Source: Bromus sterilis (Eukaryota; Streptophyta; Magnoliopsida; Poales; Poaceae). From it: a stretch of DNA of 64,000 nucleotides. Where the stretch lies: the NCBI GenBank assembly GCA_950022295.1, contig OX465595.1, forward strand, positions 428,104,270 through 428,168,269, in the 5' to 3' direction. This document shows positions 1-11,880 of this stretch, in pieces; positions within the stretch are counted from its first letter, which is position 1; every line of letters begins with the position of its first letter. The notes beneath the pieces are model-generated. The model had not been told where the DNA came from. It was given only the letters and a program-made list of their open reading frames with translations, and did no database searches. Position numbers and translations under genes: made by a program.

Positions 1-639
1 ATCCCAAACATTTTGTGAACTGTGATTTAAGTAATAATATATATTTTTACAATACAACAAATTTTGCAATAGCTGATTTTTTCTAAACATAAATAATTGT
101 TATAAAATGTTGGTTTTTAAATTTTACTTATAAATTTATTTGAACATATACTAAAAACCATTCAATCTAATATAGATTTTGTTCAGCATATATTATACAA
201 AAAATCAGTGTATATTAAAACAATGTTCCGTGTAAAGTGTGTTCAGAAAAATCAAAGATTGTTCATATTTTGAAAGTACAGAAAAAACTGACAAAAAAAC
301 CAGACTGCTGCAAAGAACCGGATGCTACGTCCCGTTTGCTACAGTGTTAATGTTAGTTTCTATTCGCCATGCTTCAAAATAAAATTTGTGACCCAAAATA
401 AAAACAGGAAGATTTTACGATTTTTTTAACTTTTGAACAATTTATAAAATTCCCAAACTTAAAAAAATGCTGAAAATATTTTAATTTTTTATATTTGAAA
501 AAAACTTCTGCGCATATTTTAAAAAGCAAACATTTTTCTAAATTTTCTAGCAATATTTATTTTATTTACGTTGCCTGTTGCACAAAAATTCGATACGCAC
601 GTTACAAAAGAAAACAAAAGCTGAAAAAAAACCCAACGC
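1..639. repeat. AT-rich dispersed repeat, block A copy
   Basis: AT-rich sequence with many short runs related to aaatgttc and no coding signal. It matches 48267-48894 almost base for base and is a diverged relative of 19362-20254. In those two other copies the homology begins further left (48126 and 19214), so this copy is cut by the window edge. In all three places the repeat is followed directly by a LINE reverse-transcriptase relic, so the two may be parts of one old composite element. I do not recognise the repeat class. Confidence 0.7.
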
Positions 640-1073
640 ACATTAGCTACCGCGATAATGGACTGACTTTATTCATCCTTATATCCAGCAAACTAGTGAA
701 TGATCCTAGTTAAGGTTCAAAATAGACCCGGTCGAAGTTATCCTAGGTTTTATGGACTCGCTAACTTGCGAATAAGAATGATGAAAGTTTAGTTTATTTC
801 CTCGGGTGAGTCATCACCACTTAAAACACACAACACCATACCGGTCAGCATTTTCACTACATAAGTCCTATTCTTGATAAAAAAAATGTGTTGAAAAGCC
901 ATCTAACCCCGGTGCCTTAGTGGGAAACATATGAAAAAACGTCGTCTTCATCTCGTCCTTTGTATACGGTGCATTGAGGTGACCGTCGACATGATGGAAT
1001 TGATGGGAAAAAAATATCCAACACCCCTTTCTTCGCACGCGGTTCTCCTCGTAGCTATGACACCACGACCTCA
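640..1073 (-). pseudogene. LINE reverse-transcriptase fragment (block A)
   Basis: Minus-strand translation gives the start of a plant LINE ORF2 reverse-transcriptase domain: a stretch ending PYTKDEMKTTFF, then PTKAPGLDGF, which is the conserved KAPGxDG block of plant non-LTR reverse transcriptases. Further left, after an in-frame stop, comes a segment like the INxTxIxLIPKxxxP block. No endonuclease, catalytic YxDD box or C-terminus is present. The fragment contains stops and frame changes and cannot be functional. The same relic occurs at 48895-49312 and, more diverged, at 20255-20680. The right edge is sharp (cctca followed by unrelated sequence). Confidence 0.75.
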
Positions 1074-1089
1074 ATGAACTACAAAATAG

Positions 1090-2053
1090 TTCTTTTAATA
1101 TAAAAAGCGGTCCCTCCTGTGTCTCCTCGACGTCGACCTCGTCGCCTTGTGTCTCTTCTTCGACGCTGGCGTCATGGGTGAAGTCGTCTTCCTCGGCGGC
1201 GAATGCCTCGGGGTCAAGGTGATGATGTGCTCCATCTCCGCGGCGAAAGACTCGGAGCCGACGGTGAAGGGGATGATTTCCCTATGCAACAGGGACGGGG
1301 TGGACGTGTAGGCCGGCGAGTAGGCAGGCTAGCCGGAAGCCGACGCCGGGCGCAGAGCGTGGGGGAAGGCGAGGTTGGGGTCGAAGCCGCTGGAATCAGG
1401 CGACTGTGTGGCCCCCCATGCCGACGGCATCGAAGGTGAGAAGTTACTGGCGGGAGAGGTGACGCTCTGCTGAATTGGGGGGGGGGGGGCGAAACTGCGA
1501 CGCAGCAGAGCGAACGGCCTCCGCCGCCGCAAGGGCCTCCCGCAGGTCGCGCTTGGTCACAGCCACCGCCTCTTGGATGGCCTCCAGATCCTTCGCCACC
1601 TTCTTCTTGGCGGCCTCCATGCTCTCCCGGAGGAGCTGGGCTTCGAGCCTGCTGCGCCGAGAAGCGGACGTCATCGAGCGGCGCAACTCATCGGCCTTCC
1701 ACCCGGCGTCCGTCCAACCCTCCGGCCTTGGTAGCGGCGCCCTCGGCTTCCTCTGCTTGGGGGGGGGGCGGAGCTGGCTCATAGGCGCGGTGAGGGGCCG
1801 GATATTTCTTCTTCGGCGGCATGGGGAAGATCTGGGGGGAAATGGCGGGAGCAGGGGGCGGGGGGATGGAAAACGACGGGAGATGACTTGTATCTCGCCG
1901 ACAGAGCGGCCTCACGCGACGTTTCGTTTCGTCCGACGTTTCGTTTCGCCCCACGCTAATTGGACTCTTTGAGGCGCGGCTGGGCGAATTTCGTCCATTC
2001 GGACCAAATAGCACCGGCTTCGAGGCCTTTTGGAGGCGCGGCTGGAGATGCTC
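1090..2053 (-). mobile_element. Relic of GC-rich DNA-transposon-like element
   Basis: Read on the minus strand, the segment opens with gagcatctccagccgcgcc (2035-2053), a sequence type often seen at ends of small grass DNA transposons, and has a second similar piece (cagccgcgcctc) about 75 bases inside. It then carries a GC-rich coding-like stretch: a lysine- and proline-rich start near 1820 (MPPKKKYPAP), a charged alanine-rich helical section (about 1444-1700), and a Ser/Pro-rich section followed by KKRHKATRSTSRR near 1100. The frames are broken. In block C (49330-50288) the central frame stays open longer. No transposase motif is visible, so assignment to PIF/Harbinger or any other superfamily is a guess. 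Confidence 0.4.
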
Positions 2054-2056
2054 TAA

Positions 2057-2509
2057 GTGCCAAAGTTTATTGATGGTAGTGTACCACACAAAAGAACGCA
2101 TGGGGGTTTTGGCTTCATAATTCGGGATAGTGCGGGTCAAGGGGTGGTTGCTGGAGCTGGACATATTCAACACATCCTTAATCCATTGCAAGCTGAAGCG
2201 ATGGCGTGCCTAAAGACTCTACATGCAGCACAACAACTGGAGATGGTCACAGTGCTTGTGGAGATGGACTCCACTGATCTCTTGCATGCTATCAGTGGAA
2301 TGGACCAAGATCGTTCGGCCATTGGTGTCATCTTCAAAGAAATTAGGTCGTTTGCTTCGCTAAACTTTTCTCATTTTGAAATAATGTACTGCACAAGAGG
2401 TTCGCTCGATCGATCCAGTGCCAGCACTGCGCATCGTGGGGGAGCTGGCCACCTGGGCCTGACCTTTTCCTTGGACGAGGCCCCGGGCCCAAGCAAAAAA
2501 CCTATATAA
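2057..2509 (+). pseudogene. RNase H-like (RVT_3) domain relic of a LINE
   Basis: A 150-residue open frame whose first ~85 residues read as the RNase H-like domain found at the C-terminus of plant non-LTR elements and in gene-captured derivatives. KFIDGS holds the first acidic residue, GGFGFIIRD the core strand, LQAEAMACLKTL the conserved Glu, and VEMDSTDLL the next Asp. The usual sequence before the first strand is missing and the end runs into low-complexity sequence (SLDEAPGPSKKPI), so it is a captured or truncated fragment with no sign of being an expressed gene. The block C copy (50292-50755) is frameshifted. Confidence 0.65.
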
Positions 2510-2526
2510 GTATAACTAAAGAAAAA

Positions 2527-2560
2527 AGCTGCACCCCAGGCCCGGGCCTGGGGTGTAGCT
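2527..2560. repeat. 34-bp near-perfect GC-rich palindrome
   Basis: Two 17-base arms pair around a central cccggg with one mismatched pair, just downstream of the RNase H relic. It is unchanged in block C at 50773-50806. It could form a strong hairpin or cruciform. Confidence 0.85.
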
Positions 2561-3405
2561 TCGCCCCTGCGTGAATGCACACAATCATCCGCCGATCCTT
2601 ATGAATTCTTCTGGCTCAGACGTCATCCCGAACATGTGTTGGTTTTCGGTAAATGAAACCTTTATTGATTGACCGTCAAATGCTATTCAACTTACTCATC
2701 TTTTAATCACAACTTCTGCTTCTGATCCTTCATTTTGGAAGTCATAGAGAGGGTGGTGTACATGGATAGTGTATCCATATTCGTTATATTTTTGTGACCA
2801 ACTTATATGTATAAATATTTTTATCAGACTTACCGTTTATTTTCTATGATTTTTTAAAGTTTTAAACGAATTTCTCTAATTTTGCAATTAGTTTAATTCA
2901 AATTAAAAAGCAATAAATACCTTTTGTACACAATAACACCCAGCCATAGTGTATGACTGGTGGTGCCAAGGGGGTTGGGTTGACTGGTCAAAACAAACAG
3001 TGTAAGGGTGTCCCACATGTCATTGTCTACTATTGGAATTCCCTAAATTTTGCGAAGTCTAAGATTTCTGGTTTAACTTCAATTAGCTGTTTTTGAGGGG
3101 CTACGATTTTGAGTTCTGCTCATCCTATGGATTAGCGCCCTAAATCAAAATTTCTCAGTTTTCTGTGATCTACGATCTGGTAAGGAAATCAAATTTATTA
3201 GAGTTCATTTACTCGACGAAAACTTTGTTGGAAACGCCACATAATGTTAACTGCTGAAACTTGTTAAGTTTAGCAACCTTTGATTGATGATTGCATCAAA
3301 TCTATAGCTCCAATAAAGATGCTTCTTATAAGAGTTTTGCACTACAGCCAGAGTACTTTCCTGTCATGCCCTTCGATGGCATGAAAGATCCATATAGCTT
3401 GTACA
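2561..3405. other. Non-coding stretch, nothing recognised
   Basis: AT-rich sequence without a convincing frame, RNA gene or terminal repeat. It is conserved in block C (50807-51652) with scattered substitutions, so it belongs to the duplicated block. Confidence 0.5.
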
Positions 3406-3672
3406 TCAACAACACCAAATTAGCAATGGCGGCGCGGCTATTTTTCTGCTAACAGAATTCTGCGTTTTGTGATTTTCATAGTATTTAATCCCTACCTCAA
3501 ATGAAGTTGGTCCAGTGGAGTAAAATGAAGGTTGATAAGTGTACATTCTTCTCATATCATTTTCATCCAAACTAAAATTAATTTGGTTAATGCTTTGCTG
3601 CTGTTTGTTGCAGCCAAATGGAGGCTTAGTGTAGTATTCAATAGCAGCATCAGCAGTAGCAATTAACAGCAA
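3406..3672 (-). other. Unidentified 88-residue open frame, present in A and C
   Basis: A minus-strand frame starting MLLIATADAAIEYY, open in both blocks (also 51653-51919) with two residue changes. It lies beyond the (AC)n tract from the GC-rich segment at 3905-4366, so the two could be exons of one minus-strand gene with the microsatellite in its intron. That idea rests only on spacing. I recognise no family, and the start codon falls inside a CAG/CTG-rich low-complexity stretch (3640-3740), which weakens the case for a real protein. Confidence 0.25.
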
Positions 3673-3798
3673 TAGCAGGGCAGCAGCAAGCAGCGCAGCA
3701 ACTGAAGGCAGCAGCTGCAGCTAGCAAGCAGAGCATCCCGGCAGCGGCGAGGAGCAGCAGGGGGAACGTCCTGCTTGGCTGTGCCACTCATACACGTT

Positions 3799-4366
<568 letters not shown>

Positions 4367-5158
4367 TGTAAGGCCCCCGATGCGGTGCTAACTCGAGTTA
4401 GTCGCTTTCGCGTCCCGCTCAAGTTAGTAGCACATAAAGAGCCACCGACTCACGACACTCGCACTCGTGTCCCTGCCGGATTCTCGACAACAGGTATGTG
4501 AACAATGAACTTAAAACTAAGACATAAATATATAGAGTCCAGAGCATACATCGCCACCGGAATTTATTACATCATCTCAGAGGTCCGTGGACCCAACAGT
4601 CCATCATGCAACAAGCGGAAGACAATCGCGACCGAGTACGGTCAAAATCCAAATTATCCTAGAGAGGGCTGCACATAAAGAGTCCACCCACGGATCGTTG
4701 AAGCCCAACTATAGGATCTACTGAACGAGGTCGTCCTCATCTTCATCCTCCGGGGGCACCTTCAGGAAGTATCGCCCAGTGCTCGGGTCGAGGTAGTAGT
4801 CCACTGCAGTGGCCGATCAGGCAAAACAGTAAAAGCACAAAAGGAAAACAGGGGTGAGATTATACCATTACAGGATAACTAACTCCCTACGGTAAGACAA
4901 CTTAAAATTAAAGGTTGCAGCCGCACTAGCATATATGGTGGCTAACGTTCTAATAGAGTAGGGGTAAGATCCAAGAATACACGTGACATCGCGTCATAAG
5001 TCTGCTATTCCCTACTTACGTCAATCATAACACAACCTAGATCTTCTCTCGGTCCCCCTGGACAAAGAAAAGCAACCGAGGCACTCACACGGTAGGCAAG
5101 TTTTAATTATGATTCAAAATTTTGATGTTATTCTATGAACAAGGAGTAGGTCTCAAGT

Positions 5159-5213
5159 CGTCCATAACCGCGGACACGGCTTTTCGAAAAGATTTAACCC
5201 TGCAGGGGTGTAC
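5159..5213 (-). promoter_or_regulatory. Conserved palindromic LTR block (solo LTR version)
   Basis: Contains ccataaccgcggacacgg, then the perfect palindrome cttttcgaaaag (5180-5191), then the perfect palindrome ccctgcaggg (5198-5207). The same block occurs in all three LTRs of the Tekay array, where the first palindrome is ctattcgaatag. Its role is unknown. Position inside LTRs suggests transcription, 3'-end formation or an RNA structure. Confidence 0.7.
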
Positions 5214-7051
5214 CAACTTCCCATCATAGGCTTCGCATGTACGCCCGGTTTCCACTTGGCTAGGTAAGCGCCTGAAACTCCGGAACGTCAGAGTCCCTCT
5301 AACTAACAACGCACAATTCTGGGTGGCCCCCGGTGAGTCGACACCCAACTCAAAAGCCGGCTGCGCTCTCGAATCGGCCTCTACTGTCTGGACGAGGTCG
5401 GGTTAGTTGCCCAAATAGATGTGGACAACCCCCTAGCTTCCAGGTTTGGACCAACAAGAGAAACCATGTCTCCACTGGCCCGGGTTGTTTTGAAAATTGC
5501 TGGGGTACCAACCAAGCACACACACGTTTGCAAAAGTAAATCAGCTTGGGCCACCACTAGAACTGTTTGAAGCTAGGTAGGTAAGACAAGGGGACCCCAT
5601 AGAATCCCACACGCGATTAGGCATGCTCGTCAAGAAACACAATACCCGGAACTCGGGACCTAGGTGACTCAAATGGAACAAAACACCTGGCGGGAACAGC
5701 CCGGTCTCCCATCTTTCGTCAAGTATAAATTCATCATATTAATAATAAATACCAACCAACTTCTTTAAATAACATGATATCCCAAACCATAGCATAGGGT
5801 AAGCAGCAAGTTTTCCTACTCATACTAAGCAATGGCTGAGCAGCGGTAACTTAGCAATACAAAGGTTTGCTGGGATGTGGGGATCATGGCTGTTTGGTTT
5901 TTGAAAGTGGCATAGCAAGTGGATAGGATCAGACAAACGTTCTAGACTACAGCTAGGCAGGTAGTCAGAAAGGTATGAAGTAATGGTATAAATCTTCCCC
6001 TTGACTGGGTAGTCGGTCGTCGAAGCAGACGTAGCAGGCTCCTCGGGCTCGGTGTCGGAAATCTCCACGTAAGTCTCCTCGGTGGTCTCAGGTGCTAACG
6101 TAAAGTACCAGCAAGGGAAAGACACGTAAGTAAGCAATGGGTACAATGCACAGGCAAAGATGGTATGATCAAATTTAATCGACATGATATGACCCTATCT
6201 AGTCAGATTTAAATGTAGGTGGTGACGACACGTCAACAACTTCATATGCAATTTATTTACGAAAATGGCTTTGGTCTTAGCCTTAATTTGGTGTGAGTAG
6301 CATGGCAACATGACATGATCAACAACGCAATTAACAGAAATAATTACAACGTGAAAATAAAACATCGATTCCGGAGACAGAGAGATGTCGATGAACTTGA
6401 CATCGGAAAGGTGCAACAAAAGAAGTAACCCAGCCACATTGCATATGACAATATGCATAGGGGCTGGTTTTCAAAGATGTAAAGATTTGAAGAAGACATG
6501 GACAGGAACCTGGGACCTAAGTGCAAGTTGCACTAGATGCATTTGAAAGAGGCTCAAATGGTCAAACCATTATCACCAGGCAATTCCTTGGGAGAAACTA
6601 CCCCAAAAACATATATGGCATGGCCATATTTGGATTTGGGAAGCACTTGACAAAAACAAAGATTTGAGGGGGCTATTTGCGAAATTACCACACTCCAATT
6701 AGTAGAGGGGGCAATGTGCAAAATGGACCTCACCATTGAGATCAGTGGGTCAAACTACCCCAAATTCCTATATGGCATGAATGCCTGAGGCAGAAAAGAT
6801 CAAAAGTCCCAAAACAGATTTGAATTTGAATTCAAATCAATTTTGAGAAAAAAAGAAAATCACAAAGAAAAGGAAAAGGAAAAAAAAACAAAACGGGCAT
6901 CAGCACTAGGCTGGATTCGGCCAAACGGCCCACCTCTTCTTCTCTTCCTCTGGACCAGCCCACTTCCTGCGCGGACACACCTCACTGACGCGAGGGGCCC
7001 ATGCGTCAGCCACTAAAAAAAAGAAAAAGGAGCGTTGCGCTCGGGGGGGGG

Positions 7052-7104
7052 GGCTCGAACCCTCGACGCAGCTCTCTACCATCTCGCTCCGGACCATTGC
7101 GCCA
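7052..7104 (-). ncRNA. tRNA-like Pol III promoter relic inside the LTR
   Basis: On the minus strand a TGGCGCAATGG sequence (7094-7104) resembles a tRNA A box, and GGTTCGAGCC (7052-7061) matches a B box. They are separated by 32 bases that include tggtagagagctg. It is followed by a G/C homopolymer and not by an acceptor stem, so it is a degraded tRNA-like or SINE-like piece and not a working tRNA gene. In block C an 8-base deletion removes the A box while the B box stays (55318-55327). Confidence 0.4.
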
Positions 7105-9459
7105 CTGCGCGTCGCTCGACAGGGAGCAGGTCCAAGGCTAGATGAACTGACCCTGGGCTTCTGAACCTGACAAAAGAAACGGACACGCGCGCCCGACGAG
7201 ATTCAGGCGAAGCTAGCATGAACTACGCGGCGGCGCTGGCTTCGCAGGCACCACGAGCCTCTAGCTGGCACATCCACGCACGGGCATACGCTGGGATCTG
7301 GCCGGAGTCGCAAAGACGGCGGCGGGGACTTCTACTGAAAACGGCTCGGCGCTGCTGTCACCTCAAGACGGATTCAGATGACGCAAACGGCGACTTCCGG
7401 CGACCGCGGCCTCGCACACAGGTCGCCGGGGCTCGAGCAAGCCTACGGGGCTGAAGATGGCACCTACGTCTATGCGATGGAACCCAGGCTTGCCCCATAT
7501 CTGCACCAACGGCGACGGCCGGCTCGTCACAAGTTTGTGCGGCGCACTTCGTACAGGGTTCAGACCGCGGCGGCAACACCAAATGAAGTACGCGCAGGGT
7601 TTAAAAGCCACACCTTGGCTGCAAAGGGCGCGTCCTAGACGTCCACAGAGCGCGCCCCGCGCACCTAGAACACGCCAGGGCCACGGTGGCCTCGACAGCA
7701 CGGCATCTCGCGGACGGAGGCGGAGCGGCTCGGAGGGGGCGACAACACGATCACTACATGGGATCTGGGACCTCGCGTCTCACCTAGAGGGGTGTCGATG
7801 ACGGGAAGGGCGTGTCGGAGGCGAGGAAGGTGGACGGAGACGTCGCCGGGGTCGGAGGCTTCCGCGGCGGGGCTCGTCATCGAGGACTCGATACGGCACG
7901 TCCCACGGCAACCTGCACGGGGGAAACGATAGCGATGAGGTCGGAGATCACGAGCGCGAGCGCTCGCTCGACGACATCGAGACACGGCGGCGAGACTGCT
8001 CACCGGAGTTGCGGCTTCAGGCGGAACAGGGGACGACCATGGCTGCGGAGCGGCGACGGCGGCGAGATTTGGAAGGGGGGAACGAGTTCTAGGGTTCTCC
8101 GCGGGGGCAGGCGACGGCTGGGATATAAAGGGGGGCTCTCCTAGCCACGTCGACGCCGGAGCTGCCCTCGTGGCCATCGGTGTGAGAGGAGGCCGGCGAG
8201 GTCCCCCCGGACAAGTTGGAAAGGCGACGGGGGACAGTCGTCCGATCAAGATCAATGGCTTGGTGGTCACCCCGCGTACCGGTTCGCCAGGTGGGCTACA
8301 TCCCAAGAGGAGGCAGGCCAGGCTGCGCTAGGCCTGCTGGTTGTCTCCGAAAAGGATGAGAAATGAAATTTTCTCATTAAAAAACCAGAAAACTTCAGGA
8401 GTATTCTAGAATTAATTACAAGGCACAAAAATACACAAAAATATGTATAATTCTCCTTGAATTAACCTTCAAATTCTAAAAATGGTCTGAGCATTTTTGC
8501 AACAACTAAAATGTGGAGCTCCTTTTAAAAATCCAAAACACCTTGAACTAGAGCCCACAGTTTTAGATTTGGCAAAAATGATTCAAGGGTCTTGAAAAGC
8601 TTGGGAAGGGAATAGAATTGTCTATGCCAAGTTTGGGATCAAGGGGAGCATGCATGCAACAATTAAAAATTCCTCAAACACCCATCTTGAACCATTTTGG
8701 ATGCAAACTCAAACAAACCAAATGGGCTCCAATCCCAAAGCAAATTTAAATCACCACATGAAATTATAATGTTTAGCATCATGCCAAGTTACAAAGTCAA
8801 TAGACAAAGTACTATCTCCTGGTGATTTTTATTTATTGCACATGGGCTGTTACCGTCGACACGTCGACCACAACAACCATTGTGGTTGGATGGCCGCCAC
8901 GCCATTGCACTGCCTCCTCCCTGTACATAGAATGAAGAAAGGCCGTGGCCTAGCGTGCTGGGCTGTACTGTGGCCACTAAGGGTCCAGAGGGGCACAGTA
9001 GGCGTTAGACCTATCCCGTTTTTTTAAATTCCTTTTCTGTTTTCCAGTAGCTTTGACAATTTTTTCTAGCCAACAATCACTTTTGTAAAATGTGTGGCTG
9101 GCCTCAATATTTAGTATGCAATATTCCACACTGCCACAAAAAGTTTGAGTTCAAACAAAAATGGTTTAGATTTTATTTATTTATCCAAAGGACTATACGG
9201 GGTTGTTTGGCACTGTTTTTATTTGTTTAAAATATCTAAACAATTCAATAAATTCCCATTTCAGTTATAATATAACCTACTGATTATTTGGCATCTAATA
9301 AAATTGTTTGCACAATTTTTGAAACAACTTTATTTTCCCACATTGTTTTGAATTTTCAAATGAGTTTGAATTTGAACTTGAATTGTAAAGATGATTATCC
9401 CTTGCATAATAATGATGACATGGCATTTAACAAGGTGATTACTGTAGCGGGGTGTTACA

Positions 9460-9599
9460 CCGTGGCCGTAAAGCTCTTCTGGGGCGTCCACTGCTGGCCC
9501 GTGGTGGCACTCGTCGCCGTGCAGGCCGTGGCCTTGTGGGCAGTGAATCGTCGTCTTCGAGTGCTCAAGCTCCGTCGAGAACCGCAGTTAGTCAAGTGA
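9460..9599 (+). pseudogene. Unidentified 3' coding fragment cut by the solo LTR
   Basis: Directly right of the LTR, a GC-rich stretch reads in frame as VKLFWGVHCWPVVALVAV and then a basic tail ending REPQLVK and a stop at 9597-9599. The hydrophobic run followed by basic residues resembles the end of a membrane protein, but I recognise no family. The 5' part is missing at the LTR boundary. It does not obviously continue the GC-rich segment left of the LTR. This stretch is absent from block C because of the deletion there, so it is single-copy in the window. Confidence 0.3.
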
Positions 9600-9972
9600 T
9601 AATCTGGCTAGTTAGGGTTGGTTAATTACTTGGTTGTGGTTGTGTGGGATGGGATCTCCAAGTGAAGTGATGTGTCCGGCGCGTGCGCCTTGAGGACAAT
9701 GTATCAATCATTCTACTCCTACTTATTGTTGTTCTAAGATTCTTAGGGACTGCGTTTCGTCTAGATAGTTTAGTTTAGCAAGATGAAGAAGAAAAAGAAG
9801 AAGAGAATATGTGTACCACCGGTTGGTTGTTGGTGTTGGCTTAAATTAATTCAATCTTGACTTGTGTAATTCAATTCTATTGTTGGCTTAAATCAATCCT
9901 TAATTTTAGTAATGCATGTCGCATCGGGATTTCTCTCACATGGCGGTCCAAGCAAACTGTGTTTCTCTCTTC

Positions 9973-10003
<31 letters not shown>

Positions 10004-10450
10004 GTATGCAGCGGTAGCAGGTGCGTGCATGTGTCAATCAGTCTTTTCTTTGTCCTTTCATACTATCCATGAGATACTTCATCACTTCTGCGTCGGTACA
10101 CCCCACTTAAAAAGAAGAACGGTTGAGATTAGTCCATACCATTTCATAGAAAAGGGTAGGATAATCTTATTTTTTAAATATCCATGCTTTTTTATTTCCT
10201 AATTCTGAAGTTGGAGTCAAATTTATCCATCCAGCTCTCCGCCCAACACACGCACACACAACCATCATCATCATACTGCATGGAGGACGCATGCAAAGAC
10301 GAACGACGAGGATGACAACCACACACGGCTTCATTAGAGGAGCTATCTTGTATGATCAAACTACACAATTAGCTTAATTAGACATGTTGATCTGTGTCCA
10401 GCAACAGCAGATGGCCGGACATCAACTTTTAAGGCATCTAATATAACTAA
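9600..10450. other. Low-copy flank, UTR-like, no gene seen
   Basis: Follows the stop codon of the fragment above and contains T-rich sequence, a (TC)n/(TA)n tract at 9966-10003 and no convincing frame. It is the original left flank of the Athila-type insertion, joined in the ancestral order to the sequence now at 60014. Confidence 0.5.
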
Positions 10451-10455
10451 CTTCC
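10451..10455. repeat. Left target-site copy of the Athila-type insertion (cttcc)
   Basis: The five bases before LTR 10456-11880 are cttcc. The same five bases follow the last LTR of block C (60014-60018). Neither the right side of 17285 nor any other LTR edge here has it. Confidence 0.8.
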
Positions 10456-11880
10456 TGATGACTCCCAAGTGCAGGAGATCAATTGTAGTACCTTTCGATA
10501 AGTATTTGAGTGTCGAACCCACGAGGAGCTGAAGGTAAGCTATCTATTCTCTAAAGCCCTATAACCCTCTTATATGGCTGTTTATGCAAAGCAATAAGTT
10601 TGACTAAAAGGAACTAACTAATTAAAAGCAAGTGACGTGGAGTGTGGTTTGTCTAGTAACTAGTGAAGCAAGTTTAAAATGCAAGTAATCCTAGAGCAAG
10701 TTTCTAAAGCAAGTTTCTAAGCAAGTTTCACAAGTAGCAAGCAGCAAATATCTCAAGTATCTCAAGGGAGCAAGTGTTCTAGCAATAGGTGTTTCGTTCG
10801 TGTGGTTGTCACAATTAGTGAAGCACATGTTTTAGTCTTAGTTGTTTCTTCTAGGAAGGAGCCATGAATAGGTATAGTCAAGTAAATGATCTACAACCCC
10901 TTATGATGGATCATGTGGCCAAGTAAATGACTGCACAAGATTGATTAAGACATAAAGTCCCACCATAGCCTTACGTTCTAAGGTCCCCTATATATATCCC
11001 CCAATAACTTAACTTTGTGGCTCGGTCTCAGGTTACTGTCACTCGCAAGTCACCACCACTCCATTATGCTACCGGTGATCACCTTACATGCATTCCCCAA
11101 CATATGCGTGCACTCATATATTGTACATAAAGACAATCATAGAAGATAACAAACTTGTATGCAACCAATCAACGAACTATTTCACCATTGCCAAGAACAA
11201 TTCACTACTCAAACATAGACGGGGAGACACAATACATCAAGGGAATATAGTATTGCATCATACATCGTGTTTGCCAAGAGATTACAGTGGAGAGATGGAG
11301 CTGATCTTGCTGTAGATGTTGATGATGAACACGCCGGAGGGGGGTGGAGCCCTCCGGGGGTGATCCCGGCGGTGTTTCCCCCCTCCGATCTTCTCCGGCG
11401 GCAGCCTTCTGTCTCTCTGTTTCGTGGTTTCGTCTCTCGGCGCCGCCTCCTCCTTGAAAAGGCCAGGGGACCCTTTATATAGTCGTTTTTAGGTCACGAG
11501 ACACTCGGGAGAAGAAAAATCGACGACATCGGAGCCACGGGGGCAAAAAGGGGGCCTCTCACGCGGCCAAGGAATCTGGCTGCGTGGAGGGTCCTCTTTG
11601 CCACCTGGTTGGCCTTTTGGCCCTCTACTTTGGCCCATGGTCTTCGTCTCGAAAATTCTGAACCGTGCTCTTTGGCCTTGCCCTTTTTGGAGTCCCGATG
11701 TTCCCGGAAAGTCTGAAACACTAAAAAGTACGTTTTCTGGAAAAACAGGGTTAGAACCAAAAGAAGGGGGATTGTTTAGAAAATCCCCCAAATCATTATA
11801 AAACATGAATATAAGTTGCTAATATGTAGTAAAAACAAGTAATAACATGCAAAGTTCATGTATGCATTTTACATGCATCA
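10456..11880 (-). repeat. 3' LTR of Athila-type element, block A
   Basis: 1425 bp, TG...CA ends, minus orientation. A TATA-like CTATATAAAG sits on the minus strand at 11472-11481. It carries a duplicated ctaaagcaagttt unit near 10700 that the other two LTR copies lack. Confidence 0.85.
11472..11481 (-). promoter_or_regulatory. TATA box in LTR
   Basis: Minus-strand CTATATAAAG, conserved at 16878-16887 and 59608-59617. It would start transcripts running leftwards into R and U5. Confidence 0.6.

Larger units (their letters stand above)
4367..9459 (-). mobile_element. Solo LTR, Tekay-like, about 5.1 kb
   Basis: The segment is bounded by tgtaaggccccc on the left and ggggtgttaca on the right. On the minus strand it therefore starts TGTAACACCCC and ends CCTTACA, the TG...CA form of an LTR. 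No primer-binding site lies at the left edge and no polypurine tract at the right, so it is a solo LTR. The adjoining 5-mers (gtcga and ccgtg) do not match, so any target duplication has been lost or the LTR formed by recombination between elements. It shares a conserved palindromic block and general layout with the Tekay LTRs at 26238-46806. Its GC-rich middle (about 7200-8330) gives long open frames on both strands that I treat as compositional. Block C holds a copy truncated on the right (52630-56640). Confidence 0.7.

Noticed and set aside
2527..2575. Helitron 3' end suggested by the GC-rich hairpin
   Set aside because: No CTRR terminus follows at the usual short distance, and no matching 5' TC end was found.
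7200..8330. Open frames of 100-213 residues in the solo LTR (and 55616-56589)
   Set aside because: GC-rich sequence with overlapping frames on both strands, no recognisable domains, all inside an LTR.
9288..9599. A single 103-residue gene starting at 9288
   Set aside because: The first 57 codons lie inside the LTR. Only the part after 9459 can belong to a host gene.
11489..11806. Overlapping 64-105-residue frames in the Athila-type LTR (also 16894-17211 and 59627-59893)
   Set aside because: Located in LTR sequence beside the TATA box, open on both strands and without domain features.
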